Assembly (NCBI GenBank): GCA_014376785.1
Contig: JACMQW010000024.1
Coordinates: 1-59,420 of the forward strand
Length of the DNA: 59,420 nt
Source: Oligoflexia bacterium
GTDB lineage: Bacteria; Bdellovibrionota; UBA1018
Direction of reading: 5' to 3'
Shown: positions 1-8,104 of the stretch, in pieces
How positions within the stretch are numbered: position 1 is the first letter of the stretch
Layout: every line of letters begins with the position of its first letter
Translations under genes and position numbers: made by a program
Notes under the pieces: generated by a model
The model's database searches: none
What the model was told of the DNA's origin: nothing
Seen by the model: only the letters and a program-made list of their open reading frames with translations

Positions 1-629
1 TGCATGAATTCCAAACGTATCGCCGAAAGCGCAATTCGTTTGAGTTTGAATTCTGCGGACGCCTTCTTCAACTCGGCGGTGGAATATTCGTCGTCTCCGA
101 CGAGGGGAAATCCTGCTTCAGATGCATGACGCCGAATCTGGTGAAGCCGCCCGGTTTTAGGCTCACACTCGATCCACGAAAACTTGCGGCCCGAAACTCC
201 TTCTTCACCGCTATCCGTCTCAAACCGACCCCGCGTTCGGAATTTCGTGAGCGCTCGTTGGGTCCCGCCCCGGGCATCTTTCTCGCCGTCTTTTTCTTTT
301 TCTTTTGCCTCGAGCGGCTTCTTCCACTCTCCGCGTGCAGAGGGATCTCCCCAGACAAGTGCCCAGTAGGTCTTACGCACTTTCTCTTCCCGGAAAGCTT
401 TTTGCATCAGGTTTGCGACATCGGGCTTTAGCGCGAAAATCAAAAGGCCGCAAGTTCCTCGGTCTAATCGATGGACCGGATAGATTTGGGCCTCAACGAA
501 TTGCTTTTTCAAAACATCGTATGCCGAGAGTTCTGTTTCTTTTTTCGAGTCCCGGTAGGTTTTCATTCCGCTCGGTTTGTGGATCACGATCAGATCGCGA
601 TCGCGGAAAAGGATTTTTAAGCGGGCCAT
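1..629 (-). CDS. RluA-family pseudouridine synthase, 3' end cut by window edge
   Basis: Isomerises specific uridines in rRNA or tRNA to pseudouridine in the cytoplasm. Reading leftwards from the ATG at 627-629, the frame stays open to the window edge, giving at least 209 residues. It starts MARLKILFRDRDLIVIHKPS, the usual 'I.v.nKPsG' opening of the catalytic domain. It then carries the catalytic-Asp motif HRLDRGTCG near residue 55, and a later RLHQIRRHA segment also typical of the family. No N-terminal S4 domain is present, as in RluA/RluC-short/TruC-like members. An Arg/Lys/Glu-rich insert lies between the two motifs. It lies 9 bp downstream of the PF10136 gene and is probably cotranscribed with it. 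Family is sure; the exact target base cannot be told. Confidence 0.88.
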   Translation of the reverse strand, partial: MARLKILFRDRDLIVIHKPSGMKTYRDSKKETELSAYDVLKKQFVEAQIYPVHRLDRGTCGLLIFALKPDVANLMQKAFREEKVRKTYWALVWGDPSARGEWKKPLEAKEKEKDGEKDARGGTQRALTKFRTRGRFETDSGEEGVSGRKFSWIECEPKTGRLHQIRRHASEAGFPLVGDDEYSTAELKKASAEFKLKRIALSAIRLEFM

Positions 630-638
630 AGGATTTCC

Positions 639-2675
639 TTATTTGGCACTTTCCCGTGGAGGAAAGAAAAAGAACAGGGGCCGACTCCAAAAAGCTCGGC
701 GACTCGTTCGAAAAAGCGCGTGCGCGCGGCGGAGGTTCGCATTTCTTGCCCGAAGTGCAGTCAATATCGCGAACGTAAAACTCACACCGAAATTCAGTCC
801 ACCAATCACGGCGACGCTCAGCAGTGACCATACCAGGCCGTGTCCGGAATGGAGAGCAAGATATGCAAAAGTCAGTGTTCCGGTGGTGAGGGTAACGTGA
901 CGAACATCTAAAGGGAGTCCGAAAAAGTCCGCAAAGATCGGCGTGCCGGCGAGCAAAAATCCCAGCAGAACGGAGCTGGTCACGCCCACGGTATTTCGTA
1001 CCACGGATTCGCCTAAAGCCGCGGCTCTTTCCGCACCGAGTAACCTCTTCAGAACGCGATGACCGGCAATCAGGTCCTTCGCACAAATATAAACCACAAA
1101 ATTCTCAGCAAATCCTGCCCCTAAGCTAGACACCCAAAGAACAATTCCAGTCCAAGCAGCAAAAACAATCGTCCCTGAATGCCAGAGCGAAACGGAGTCC
1201 ACCGCTGCCACCGCTTTTTGTACGGAATAGAATGATCCGCCGTAGGCACCTCGCCAGAGGAAGTGAATCAACACGACGGCGGGAATCACAAAAATAATGT
1301 TTCCGAGAACTGCCGCAAACTGGGCACGAGAAATCCGAGCGACCTCTTCCACAAACTCTGTCTGCTCTAGAGTGGAACCGGCGCGGGCCGTTCCCGACTC
1401 CCCTAGACGATCCGCCAGCGCAGCAGCGGTCATGGAGGGTTGCTTGGTCGCCAGTTTCAAACCCAGAAAATGCATCAGCACGAAACTAACGGAGTAATTC
1501 ATGCCGGCGAAAAAAAATCCGAGAAACGCCGGTGAGTGAGGGGTGAAAGATTTCATCATCGCAGTGATGGCAGTGAGGCCACCTCCACCCGCCGCAGCCC
1601 AGAAGAGGTGTCTCCACTCCTTCCAAGTTGACGTGAAATAACGCTCACCGGTGTGCCCGGTCCGCTCGACGATTTTCGACGCGAGCAGCCCCGTGCTTTT
1701 CTTGAGTACAAACGCGAAATCTTCGTCATAACGCAGCCCCGCGACCAAAGTTCTAAAGAGCTCCACTGATTTTCCGCGCAGTTCTGACGGCCTGATCAGG
1801 CCTGCCTCGAGAGTGCCGGTCAGAAAAAGAATTCTTTGGAGGTAGAGCTTCATTCGATCGATTTGATACACAAGGTCTACACTGACCCCGGTTTCCTCGA
1901 GGTGCGCTTTCACACTTCGAATTTGGGCGCGAGCACGTTCGACTTCTTTCACCACCCCATCGCATGCTTCACGGACTTCTTCGGGATCCCGAACTCCCGG
2001 GTCCCTCCGAGCCTGGGCGGAGAGCACCGCGAGGTTTGCTTCCAAATGCAAAAACGGATGGGATTCCATGCCGTACTCGGGTGAACGAACCATGAAATCC
2101 GTCCTCAGCGAAAGAGCGGCTGCTTGGATCGAGAGGGCAAGCGACGCGTCGGCCAAAGCTTTTTCGAAAACAGGTAAACGTAATGCGCGCGGAAAAATCC
2201 ATCCATTCAGCACTTCCTGCCAAATGTCCTCGGGAATCGTTTCCACCCAAATCGTGTCGTCGGAATCGTAAAAAATCCGGGTCATGATCGAATAGAGGTC
2301 ATTCGAATCATCCGAAATCGGAAGAACGATTTGGATCATCCGCTGAAAAAATTCCCGAAGAAACGTGCCTCCATGGGGAATTCCCATGTCATAAAAAAGA
2401 CGGTAGGCGGTCGTTCCTTCGAAGAGACTGCGGATCACTTCTCCGGAAGAGGCTTTCCACTCCGGCTTGCGCTCCAGGAGCTGAAGGAGAAAACGAATTC
2501 TGGCTAGTGGAGTGGTTTTCCCTCCCCCGGTGTGCCGGATCCAATCGAAGAGGTTTTCACAAAACTCCACGCGGTCCGAAAGCGGCGCGGCCGGATTTGC
2601 TCGATCGAGAATATAAGGTAGGTCGAACTTCGGGCCAGCTTGAAGCCGCCTCCAGGATCTCCGAAGCCAAGACAT
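639..2675 (-). CDS. 'Site-specific recombinase' (Gcr/PF10136)-family membrane protein
   Basis: A 678-residue protein whose N-terminal half has the alpha-helical pattern of PF10136 (for example LARIRFLLQLLERKPEW near residue 60 and AYRLFYDMGIPHGGTFLREF near 90). The C-terminal half has several hydrophobic segments, for example around residues 355-375, 390-410, 455-480 and 540-640. PF10136 carries the historical name site-specific recombinase (Gcr of Neisseria), but I see no tyrosine- or serine-recombinase catalytic motif. Its multi-pass architecture argues for an integral membrane protein of unknown function. It is followed after 9 bp by the RluA-type gene. Family assignment comes from recalled sequence pattern and is fairly sure; function is not known. 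Confidence 0.72.
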   Translation of the reverse strand: MSWLRRSWRRLQAGPKFDLPYILDRANPAAPLSDRVEFCENLFDWIRHTGGGKTTPLARIRFLLQLLERKPEWKASSGEVIRSLFEGTTAYRLFYDMGIPHGGTFLREFFQRMIQIVLPISDDSNDLYSIMTRIFYDSDDTIWVETIPEDIWQEVLNGWIFPRALRLPVFEKALADASLALSIQAAALSLRTDFMVRSPEYGMESHPFLHLEANLAVLSAQARRDPGVRDPEEVREACDGVVKEVERARAQIRSVKAHLEETGVSVDLVYQIDRMKLYLQRILFLTGTLEAGLIRPSELRGKSVELFRTLVAGLRYDEDFAFVLKKSTGLLASKIVERTGHTGERYFTSTWKEWRHLFWAAAGGGGLTAITAMMKSFTPHSPAFLGFFFAGMNYSVSFVLMHFLGLKLATKQPSMTAAALADRLGESGTARAGSTLEQTEFVEEVARISRAQFAAVLGNIIFVIPAVVLIHFLWRGAYGGSFYSVQKAVAAVDSVSLWHSGTIVFAAWTGIVLWVSSLGAGFAENFVVYICAKDLIAGHRVLKRLLGAERAAALGESVVRNTVGVTSSVLLGFLLAGTPIFADFFGLPLDVRHVTLTTGTLTFAYLALHSGHGLVWSLLSVAVIGGLNFGVSFTFAILTALRARNANLRRAHALFRTSRRAFWSRPLFFFFPPRESAK

Positions 2676-2758
2676 AAACTGAGGTTAACACAGCTGACCA
2701 GGAGGCTAGTATTAAATTTCCCACTGCAGGGATCGATGAGGCGGTTTAATCTTAAATA

Positions 2759-3145
2759 ATGCAACCCACAAGGCGAGTTCGGCTGAGTCAATGTTTACGG
2801 ATCCCTGGAATTTTAGCTCTCTCATTGCCGTTGTTCCTCGGGAATGGACGAGGGGCGATAGGGTCGAGTCAAACGAACCACCCCTACTTGTGCGTAGCGA
2901 AGATCGACTGTGGAGGGAAAACCCTTCCGAGCACCCAAGACCTGCCCTCCGACGAAAACTTAACCGTGAGGACTCGTTCGCCGGAAGACGCACGCGCACT
3001 TTGTCAAAAGACGCACTCCCGCGCTTACCAAATGCTCGCTCGCTCGCTTGAAAACCAACCGGCCTGTCAGATTCAAGGCGAAGCCATTTCCCTCTCTCAG
3101 GAGTCTAGAGAGCCCCAGCGTGTCCCTGCGATGGCGCCATTTTAG
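2759..3145 (+). CDS. Small putative secreted protein
   Basis: A 128-residue protein that I do not recognise. After a basic N-terminus (RRVRLSQCLR) comes a hydrophobic stretch IPGILALSLPLFL, compatible with a signal peptide ending before residue 35. The rest has four cysteines (in LCVAKIDCGG, ALCQKTHS and PACQIQ) that could form two disulfides, and a helical centre. Nothing codes on the opposite strand between 2676 and 3104, so this is not a shadow of a known gene. The last 41 bp overlap the 3' end of the convergent TrmB-like gene. Existence is likely but not certain, and the start codon is provisional. Confidence 0.5.
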   Translation: MQPTRRVRLSQCLRIPGILALSLPLFLGNGRGAIGSSQTNHPYLCVAKIDCGGKTLPSTQDLPSDENLTVRTRSPEDARALCQKTHSRAYQMLARSLENQPACQIQGEAISLSQESREPQRVPAMAPF

Positions 3146-3752
3146 CCACGAGTTCGTAGCAGGTCTCACCCCGCTCTAAATATTTTCTTTCAAAATGACT
3201 CCATTCTTCGCCCGCTGAAACGTCGGTCGACTTGAAGGAGCGCAAGCACGTCAGTTCCAGCTTCCAAACATTCCGCGCATAACGAGCCGCTTCGCTTACA
3301 TAACTTTCGATGTTTGTCCTCAAAATCACTTCGCCACCGGGCTTCAACTTCTTCAAAAGTTCACCGAAAAAAGGCATGCGAAGCCATCGACCTGCGGGAT
3401 TCTTTTTGCTTGGATTCGGATAGAGAATGAACACTCTCGACAGCGTTTGGTCGCCCACATGTCGAGTCACCCATGAAACGGCGTCGGCATGAACGGGAAG
3501 CAGCGACCTGAAATTTTCGCCTTTTTCGCAGTGACGAGAAAGCCTTCCCGAAAACTTTTCGAATTTCTCGGTCGTTTTTTCAATCGCGATGAGTTTTCGG
3601 TCTGCATGATCGCGCGCGTAGCGAATGGGATGCCACCCCACTCCGCAGCCTACTTCCAAATCGAGGGGCGCGTCGTTTCGTTGGTCCAGAAACTCTGCCG
3701 CGAAAGGAGTCAATTCGCTTGCGAAGGTGGCGTCCGTCCGAAAATTTCTCAT
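3105..3752 (-). CDS. TrmB-like tRNA (guanine-N7)-methyltransferase
   Basis: A Rossmann-fold SAM methyltransferase of 215 residues. The SAM-binding loop is LEVGCGVGWH, followed by an acidic strand end (IAIEKTTEKFEKF) and, further on, KKLKPGGEVILRTNIESYV. Overall order matches TrmB, which makes m7G46 in tRNA, but the usual FPDPWPKKRH signature is replaced by ILYPNPSKKNPAGRW. This may be a divergent TrmB subgroup or a relative with another substrate. I chose the start at 3752 because its ATGA overlaps the endA stop by 4 bp; an upstream ATG at 3770 would overlap by 22 bp. It is translationally coupled to endA. Confidence 0.7.
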   Translation of the reverse strand: MRNFRTDATFASELTPFAAEFLDQRNDAPLDLEVGCGVGWHPIRYARDHADRKLIAIEKTTEKFEKFSGRLSRHCEKGENFRSLLPVHADAVSWVTRHVGDQTLSRVFILYPNPSKKNPAGRWLRMPFFGELLKKLKPGGEVILRTNIESYVSEAARYARNVWKLELTCLRSFKSTDVSAGEEWSHFERKYLERGETCYELVAKMAPSQGHAGAL

Positions 3753-4582
3753 TCGGAGGCGGCGCCACATCGGGATTCGAGCACGGGATTAGGGTTGGTT
3801 TGAACTTTCCGAATCCGGCGATAGAGATCACATTCCCACGGTTCCACTGGATGCATTTTATCCCATGCCTCGAAGAGCTTACGATTCTTCTCAGAAACGA
3901 TCCCCCGCCCTGGATAGGCATCTTCCATATAGAAGTAAGCGCGGGCTACGGTGCCTTTTGCGAAATCCATCGGCTCAAATTTCGATTTGAAGACTTTCGC
4001 TTCGCATCCGCCAAAAGTGATTCCCGCGAACTTTCCCAATGCGCCGACTTCCGCCATGGAATAGTTAGAACGGAGACCGTTTACTTCGCCGACCTCTGGA
4101 AAAAGGTTGTAAAGATCCGCTTCCATCCGGGCGAATTCCGGATTTTTTTCCGCACACTTTCTACCGCGGTACCGCTTTCCCTTTCGAGAAACGCAGGCGT
4201 CCGAGCCCTCACGCCAATCTGAAAAACTCTGCCCGAAGGCTTCCGCGGGCACGACATGCTCCCATTCCAGGACACTTGCCCTCTTTTCCGAACGGTCCAC
4301 TTCGTAACCACAAGAAGGGCCGTCGATTTTTTTGCCCGCGTAGCGGCAGCGGCAATAAAGCGTCAATCCCCTTTCAGAATGAAGCTTCGCCGCGATTTTT
4401 TTCGCGTCCCGAAAATTCCGAATCGAGTGGTTCCCGATATTTGGAGCTTCGGAAGTGATTTTAGCGAGAGGCGTGGAACCTTCATGGGCCTCCGTCGGCG
4501 GAGACACTGACGGAGCGCTCCGACAGCTTGTCAAAATCCCAAAGGCAAGGGCAACTACAGTAAAGGGGACGAGAGTTTTCAT
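3749..4582 (-). CDS. Endonuclease I family lipoprotein
   Basis: A 277-residue secreted nuclease of the EndA/endonuclease I (beta-beta-alpha metal, PF04231) family, which cuts DNA in the periplasm or outside the cell. The N-terminus is a lipoprotein signal (hydrophobic VVALAFGIL, lipobox LTSC with Cys20). The core shows EWEHVVPAEAFG, giving the catalytic His at about 109. Further on comes DLYNLFPEVGEVNGLRSNY, the conserved Asn-containing metal-binding stretch. About eight cysteines suggest disulfides. The first gene of a two-gene unit with the TrmB-like gene. Its outward placement fits nucleotide scavenging or prey-DNA digestion, which is inference. Confidence 0.88.
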   Translation of the reverse strand: MKTLVPFTVVALAFGILTSCRSAPSVSPPTEAHEGSTPLAKITSEAPNIGNHSIRNFRDAKKIAAKLHSERGLTLYCRCRYAGKKIDGPSCGYEVDRSEKRASVLEWEHVVPAEAFGQSFSDWREGSDACVSRKGKRYRGRKCAEKNPEFARMEADLYNLFPEVGEVNGLRSNYSMAEVGALGKFAGITFGGCEAKVFKSKFEPMDFAKGTVARAYFYMEDAYPGRGIVSEKNRKLFEAWDKMHPVEPWECDLYRRIRKVQTNPNPVLESRCGAASE

Positions 4583-4639
4583 TTCACCCGATCTTCGCGC
4601 GAGTTAAGTTCTACGTAAAGGGTTCCGAAGAAGCTTAAG

Positions 4640-5110
4640 ATGCCAAACCCGTACCACGCTCCGACTGCTCGGCCCGAAGATGTCTTTAAAGTTCTGGCTA
4701 GAACGCCCACTGGACGAGCACTGCTTGAGCGATTCTCATCCTTTTACGCTAGAGGAACGGTCAAGTTCGAACCCTACCCTGAAGCGATGATGAAACGTCT
4801 TCGAGAAACCATTCCTTCTGGCCATCCGGTTGGCGCATGTTTGGTTTGGGAGAATGATTCATGCGAGAAAGGGTCTCTGTTCTTTGACCCGGCAAATCCA
4901 TTGGGGGTAGCCGCCCCCTTTGTTGCCCACGAAATCGCAACGATTGGGACCGGGAAAAGAGAGAAACGAGAGCTCGCGGCTCTGAAAATTCAGATTCGTT
5001 TTTCAGAGGAACTCCGCCAGAGGGATTCGGACTTCGACTCTTTTTTGAAAGAAAATCTACTTCAAGCGAGGCTGCTCCATGCGATTTTGAATTTTGAAGA
5101 AGCGGCTTAG
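4640..5110 (+). CDS. Conserved-looking hypothetical protein
   Basis: A 156-residue soluble protein that I do not recognise. There is no signal peptide or membrane segment. The N-terminal part (PEDVFKVLARTPTGRALLERF) looks helical. A central beta-rich part contains GSLFFDPANPLGVAAPFVAHE, and the C-terminal 40 residues are a charged helix with many Arg/Glu. The AHE in the middle is not a complete HExxH, so I do not call it a protease. It is divergent from endA (57 bp between start codons, presumably holding both promoters) and overlaps the convergent lipoprotein stop by 4 bp. Confidence 0.6.
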   Translation: MPNPYHAPTARPEDVFKVLARTPTGRALLERFSSFYARGTVKFEPYPEAMMKRLRETIPSGHPVGACLVWENDSCEKGSLFFDPANPLGVAAPFVAHEIATIGTGKREKRELAALKIQIRFSEELRQRDSDFDSFLKENLLQARLLHAILNFEEAA

Positions 5111-5616
5111 AACTGGTTTCTTTTAGCCTTCAAGAAGAGTTCGTCGTTATAGTGAGCCATATTATCGCGGTAAATGGACCCAGGAATTCTGTATGGGTAC
5201 ATCACGCTCTCAGGAACTTGGGATGCGCCGTTGTAACCGACGATTTCCGAGGTCTGGTGAACGCGGCGTAAGAGGCAGTGCCCGAGTTCGTGAAAAATCA
5301 CTTCCTGTCGGTCATAATCATTCAAGGTGTTCCAAATAGACTGGTTGATGATGATGCGAGGAGTTTCATTCTCAGCCCATTCACAAACACCGGTTTCGTT
5401 CAAAGTCGGAGTGCTTCCGAAAACGACGACCAGATCATTCACGACCATGGGTGAGCTTTCTTGAGCGGCAACTTGTTCGAAGTTACTCACGAAATCGACG
5501 AATGGTGCGTCGACTTGAAGAAAAGATTCGTGTTGCTTCTCTTTTGGAGCGCAACCCCAGGCAGACATCGCGACGAGACCCGACAATGAAAGACGATATA
5601 AACGGTTCATTCCCAC
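5107..5616 (-). CDS. Zincin-like lipoprotein (putative metallopeptidase)
   Basis: A 169-residue lipoprotein: signal SGLVAMSAWGC with Cys22 as lipid anchor, followed by a short linker. Residues 109-120 read HELGHCLLRRVH, a zinc-binding HExxH with a third His at 120. Residues 136-143 (ESVMYPYR) resemble the Met-turn found after the active site of metzincins. Spacing of the third ligand (His +11) is one longer than the canonical HExxHxxGxxH, so the exact family is unsure. Probably a small periplasmic or outer-membrane-attached peptidase; substrate unknown. Its 3' end meets the convergent hypothetical gene with a 4-bp overlap. Confidence 0.75.
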   Translation of the reverse strand: MGMNRLYRLSLSGLVAMSAWGCAPKEKQHESFLQVDAPFVDFVSNFEQVAAQESSPMVVNDLVVVFGSTPTLNETGVCEWAENETPRIIINQSIWNTLNDYDRQEVIFHELGHCLLRRVHQTSEIVGYNGASQVPESVMYPYRIPGSIYRDNMAHYNDELFLKAKRNQF

Positions 5617-5808
5617 ACATCCCCGATACGTACAGCTTGTGACTCAACTAAGAAGATAATGTCACAGCGCGTCATCATGCGGAATGAGTCGGACCCGACG
5701 CAGGGGGGCGAGCATGCATTCGCTAACTTACGAAAACGAAGAGCGAAATCCCGTTCTCATGGGGGAAATATGGACACTCTCGATCAAATTTTTTTTAAGT
5801 TTCCTCAG
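5617..5808. other. Intergenic region, nothing recognised
   Basis: Lies between the start of the zincin-like lipoprotein (leftward) and the stop of astB (leftward). It should hold the lipoprotein promoter and the astB terminator. A poly-T run lies near 5790, followed by AAG. Two weak six-base inverted repeats are visible, but I see no convincing RNA gene. Short frames here have no credible protein features. Confidence 0.4.
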
Positions 5809-7149
5809 TCACGCCAGAGGCAAAGAGAGGACCCGCTCCAGATCGTCCAGGGCGGCCGTTACCTCGAGAAAAAGCTTCGGATCGCGAAGGTCATCAAAGC
5901 TTAGCCGATCGCGATAATGGCGATTCACCCAAGTGATGAGCGCTTGTTCCCTCTCAGAAGAAAGCCAAATTCCCGGATGAACGGCCTTCTTCTCATCACT
6001 GGTGAAGACGCCGCGGAACCGAAGGCAAGCGGGCCCTCCCCCATTTCGCATCGATTCGCGAACGTCGAAATAATGCACTTCCTGGATTGGGTTACTCGCC
6101 TCTGAAATCACGCGCTCAATCGCGGCTTTCACCTTGGGATTTTCTCGGCACTCTTCTGGACAAATCAAAGCCATGGAGTGGTCTCCCTCTGAATTTTCCG
6201 GCAGGGTCACGAGCTGGGAGTTAAAGAGATAACTGCTGATGGCGTCTTCAAGTGAAACTTCAGAATCGAGAATTTCCACAACCAAGAAATCTCGGGAACC
6301 GCGCCACGCCCTGCGAATGGACTCAAGAGCAAAAGACTGCTGAAAAAAGGCGCGCTCATGAAGGAAGAGCACATTTTCATTTCCAACTGACACGACATCA
6401 TTGTGAAAAACCCCGGAATCAATCGCATCCGGATTCTGCTGAATAAAAAGCCGTCCTTCGAGATCCAATTCGTGGGTATTCGCAATGGCCTCGGATGCTT
6501 CGACTGCCTGGCGGGCAGGATATTTCTTGGGTTTTTGAAAATTTCCATCTTGTAAAATCGAACCACCGAAAACAAAAATTTCCAGTCCCGCTTCGCCGTG
6601 ACGACCGGCCAGGCGGATGTGGTTCGCCGCCCCTTCGTCTCCGAACTGAGGAACCACCGGTTCGTGATGAACGAATTCCGGTCCATTAAAAATTCGGCGA
6701 AGATTCACACCGGTTTGCTTGGGCTCCAGAGAACGATGAAATTTTGAGCTCAGGTTTGCGGGAGTTAAATGAACGCGCCCATCCGCGGAATCGCAAGACG
6801 GAGAAAAGGTGGCAGCGTTCGCTACCCACATGGAGGAAGCAGAATAACACGCAGATAAAAGCTGAGGCACCGATTTAGCGGCTCGTTCGATCACGGAAGC
6901 ATCTGAGCCGCTAAATCCTAATGAACGAAGGGTATCGAGCCTCGGTCGACGCAGCGGTGGAAGGATTCCCTGATCAAGACCGAGGTCTCGGAGCTTGGCC
7001 GCTTTCGCGATTCCCTGCAGCGCCGCCTTTTTAGGTTGAGAATGCAACTTTGCGTTGCGGGTGGACGCCACATTGCCAAACGAGAGTCCTGCGTAATGAT
7101 GGGTGGGCCCAACCAGACCGTCAAAGTTCGCTTCGGAAATTTTCAACAT
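5809..7149 (-). CDS. astB: N-succinylarginine dihydrolase
   Basis: Hydrolyses N2-succinylarginine to succinylornithine, CO2 and two ammonia, step two of the arginine succinyltransferase (AST) pathway in the cytoplasm. At 446 residues it is full length and aligns by eye along the whole E. coli enzyme: EANFDGLVGPTHHYAGLSFG at the start, SMWVANAAT, HLTPANLSSKFHRSLE, FVHHEPVVPQFGDEGAANH, QQNPDAIDSGVFHNDV, and GGGPACLRFR with the catalytic Cys near the end. I chose the ATG at 7147-7149 because family members begin there; an in-frame ATG at 7194 would add 15 Arg-rich residues. None of astA, astC, astD or astE is nearby, so it stands alone here. Confidence 0.93.
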   Translation of the reverse strand: MLKISEANFDGLVGPTHHYAGLSFGNVASTRNAKLHSQPKKAALQGIAKAAKLRDLGLDQGILPPLRRPRLDTLRSLGFSGSDASVIERAAKSVPQLLSACYSASSMWVANAATFSPSCDSADGRVHLTPANLSSKFHRSLEPKQTGVNLRRIFNGPEFVHHEPVVPQFGDEGAANHIRLAGRHGEAGLEIFVFGGSILQDGNFQKPKKYPARQAVEASEAIANTHELDLEGRLFIQQNPDAIDSGVFHNDVVSVGNENVLFLHERAFFQQSFALESIRRAWRGSRDFLVVEILDSEVSLEDAISSYLFNSQLVTLPENSEGDHSMALICPEECRENPKVKAAIERVISEASNPIQEVHYFDVRESMRNGGGPACLRFRGVFTSDEKKAVHPGIWLSSEREQALITWVNRHYRDRLSFDDLRDPKLFLEVTAALDDLERVLSLPLA

Positions 7150-7482
7150 GAGTCGCAGCCTCGCACGGGTGCGAGAAAAAGAGAACGGGGTCATTCCCCC
7201 CGCTACTGGGAAAGACCCCGTCCCTTAGAGCCAGATCTGTGAACAGAGCTGACAATACCAAAACCACTCGACTGCTCCCAAAAAGAACTACTGCGCGGTT
7301 TGTGCCAGCTCCGGAACGCATAGGACCGAGAACAGAACCATCAAGTGCCGAAACGCACCGACTTCTTTCCGTAGCCGGGGGCCAATTTGGCATATTCTCC
7401 TTTTGTTTCGAGAACGACTCCTTAAACTGAGAACCAATTCCATGAGAACCCATGCTGCCCCCTGTAACCTTAGGAATCTCCA
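7150..7482. other. Divergent intergenic region between astB and the sigma factor
   Basis: About 330 bp without a gene I can support. It holds a strong hairpin (7185-7221), a second smaller inverted repeat just upstream of the astB start (about 7170-7185), and a candidate ECF promoter at the right end. A 120-codon leftward open frame crosses the region but has a low-complexity composition and overlaps the astB start, so I do not call it. Confidence 0.5.
7185..7221. promoter_or_regulatory. Strong hairpin in the astB leader region
   Basis: ACGGGGTC (7185-7192) pairs with GACCCCGT (7214-7221). An inner TTCCC/GGGAA pair is separated from it by a symmetric A/A mismatch, giving a 13-bp stem. On the minus strand it is followed by TTCTCTTTTTCTC, so it could act as a leaky attenuator or terminator ahead of astB. 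A second inverted repeat (CTCGCA/TGCGAG) lies between it and the astB ATG and covers the only purine-rich stretch there. The structure is seen directly; the regulatory role is inferred. Confidence 0.45.
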
Positions 7483-7489
7483 ATGCGTA
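7464..7489 (+). promoter_or_regulatory. Candidate ECF-type promoter
   Basis: GTAACC (7464-7469), a 16-nt spacer and CGTA (7486-7489). This resembles ECF promoters in general and the SigF element of Caulobacter (GTAACC-N16-CGAA), which is under an NrsF anti-sigma. If used, the transcript would start near 7497-7499, at the second in-frame ATG (7498) of the sigma gene, so the message would be leaderless. The upstream ATG at 7483 has an AGGA at 7473-7476, which conflicts with this reading. Tentative. Confidence 0.35.
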
Positions 7490-8103
7490 ATCCTCTTATG
7501 ACGCCGAATACTCGGGACGAGCTCTCCTTGGAAACTCGGCTGAAGGGGCTCTTTCTTTCCGGAATAGGCGGGAACGAAAGCGAGTACGCTGCTTTTTTAG
7601 AATTGGCCGCGAAAATTGTTCGTTCGAATCTCAGAAAAACGATTCCCGCGTCACTCAGCCATTCGAGAGATTTATTGGAGGACATCGTGCAAGACGTACT
7701 GCTGGCACTTCACCGAAAAAGACACACCTACCGCACCGAACATCCTTTTCTACCGTGGATGTTTGCAGTCGCGAAACATCGGTGGATCGACGTCGCACGA
7801 ATGATGGCGGTCAGGCCTGAGTTAATCGGCTGGACAGAATCAGATTGGGAAAGGATCCCCGACCTTGAAGCCCTCGAAAAAATCGAGCGTCAGGACGAAG
7901 AGTTAACGGCCAAAGACGCCCTCCTGGACAGAATGGCAATCCTGACCGACCAACAAAAAGAACTCATTCGTCTTGCGAAACTCGAAGAACTGCCGTTGGC
8001 AGAAGTAGCGAAGCGGCTCCAATTAAACCTTTCTGCGGTGAAAGTCGGAATTCACCGCGCGATGAAAAAACTCACGCTCTCCACAGAAAAGGAAAAAACC
8101 TAA
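7483..8103 (+). CDS. ECF RNA polymerase sigma factor (NrsF-associated)
   Basis: A 206-residue sigma-70 of the extracytoplasmic-function group. Region 2 is visible as LEDIVQDVLLALHRKRHTY followed by FLPWMFAVAKHRWIDVARM. Region 4 is the helix-turn-helix LPLAEVAKRLQLNLSAVKVG followed by IHRAMKKL. Regions 1.1 and 3 are missing, as expected. It directs RNA polymerase to stress promoters and is held at the membrane by the next gene, the NrsF anti-sigma, whose start lies 1 bp after its stop. Start 7483 has AGGA 6-7 nt upstream; ATG 7498 is the alternative. First gene of the lipid-modification operon. Confidence 0.92.
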   Translation: MRNPLMTPNTRDELSLETRLKGLFLSGIGGNESEYAAFLELAAKIVRSNLRKTIPASLSHSRDLLEDIVQDVLLALHRKRHTYRTEHPFLPWMFAVAKHRWIDVARMMAVRPELIGWTESDWERIPDLEALEKIERQDEELTAKDALLDRMAILTDQQKELIRLAKLEELPLAEVAKRLQLNLSAVKVGIHRAMKKLTLSTEKEKT

Positions 8104-8104
8104 G

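Noticed and set aside
5659-5917. Short rightward frames of about 80 codons between the zincin-like lipoprotein and astB
   Set aside because: Arg/Ser-rich with no domain pattern, and their second halves are the complement of the astB 3' end.
7121-7483. 120-codon leftward frame across the astB-sigma intergenic region
   Set aside because: It runs into the astB start, has a low-complexity, unprotein-like composition and covers the hairpin and promoter-like elements. I see no ribosome site.
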